NCBI GenBank assembly: GCA_947451205.1
Contig: CANFZL010000002.1
Location: 1 to 39,500, forward strand
Source of the DNA: Comamonadaceae bacterium
GTDB taxonomy: Bacteria > Pseudomonadota > Gammaproteobacteria > Burkholderiales > Burkholderiaceae_C
Direction: 5' to 3'
Length of the DNA: 39,500 nucleotides
A program made the translations under genes and the position numbers. Of the stretch, positions 39,422-39,500 are shown piece by piece. The notes beneath the pieces were generated by a model, which was not told the DNA's origin, made no database searches, and saw nothing but the letters and a program-made list of their open reading frames with translations. How positions within the stretch are numbered: the stretch's first letter is position 1; every line of letters starts with the position of its first letter.

Positions 39422-39500
39422 CCCCACATAAGTTGCAGGGCAGGGTCCTGAGACCGTTCACAATCTGACCTTTCAAAGAAAGAACACGCACAGATGGCTA
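39422..39500. other. 3' end of window, possible start of another gene
   Basis: No terminator hairpin was recognised after the RIO kinase. An ATG at 39494-39496 after the purine-rich AAAGAAAGAAC could open another + strand gene, but only a few bases remain, so nothing can be concluded. Confidence 0.25.

Overview
The window looks like chromosome of a betaproteobacterium of the order Burkholderiales, most likely Comamonadaceae or the Leptothrix/Rhodoferax group. The reasons are the mostly high-GC coding, the IorAB/DUF502/RIO/DTW/GshA housekeeping set, and a mof-type manganese-oxidation operon of the kind known from Leptothrix. This is an inference from gene families; no rRNA or tRNA is present to confirm it.

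Region 1 (1-9672, + strand) is one tightly coupled operon for a type II secretion / type IV pilus-like machine. In order it holds an inner-membrane platform protein (GspF, 5'-truncated by the window), the ATPase GspE, an unrecognised protein in the PilM/GspL slot, PilN-, PilO- and PilP/GspC-like proteins, a lipoprotein secretin with TPRs and a Pro/Ala tail, three pseudopilins and a NarL-type response regulator. Nearly every junction is a short stop/start overlap.

Region 2 (9686-19934, - strand, convergent with region 1) is an extended mof operon. Transcription runs from a giant MofA-like multicopper oxidase (about 2,167 aa, four copper motifs, ten FN3-like repeats), past a clear rho-independent terminator, into an FKBP isomerase (MofB-like), a c-type cytochrome fused to a binding-protein-like domain (MofC-like), a solo FKBP N-terminal domain and a Sco copper chaperone. 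Copper delivery, folding help, electron transfer and a secretion machine lie together, which suggests a cell-surface metal-oxidation module. The link to the secretion operon is inferred only from adjacency.

Region 3 (20407-26708, + strand, divergent from mofA) is a compact cellulose-synthase-like operon bcsD-bcsR/P-bcsQ-bcsA-bcsB ending at a terminator, with no bcsC or bcsZ. Its BcsA keeps the fold-defining motifs, but the DxD and TED catalytic motifs and the PilZ c-di-GMP motifs all read as substituted. The first half of the operon is strikingly AT-rich and base composition changes inside bcsA. This pseudosynthase-like operon is the most unusual thing in the window.

Region 4 (26922-39500) is mostly ordinary: a carboxylesterase, GshA, a DTW-domain protein, the molybdenum/iron-sulfur oxidoreductase pair IorA/IorB, an Mg-type P-type ATPase preceded by an FNR-like box, a CopD-like membrane protein, a DUF502 membrane protein, a small zinc-ribbon protein, a class II Fic protein preceded by a 10-bp perfect palindrome, and a RIO-type kinase. 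A 29-bp-arm palindromic intergenic repeat lies at 35607-35684. No insertion sequence, CRISPR array, tRNA or rRNA was seen.
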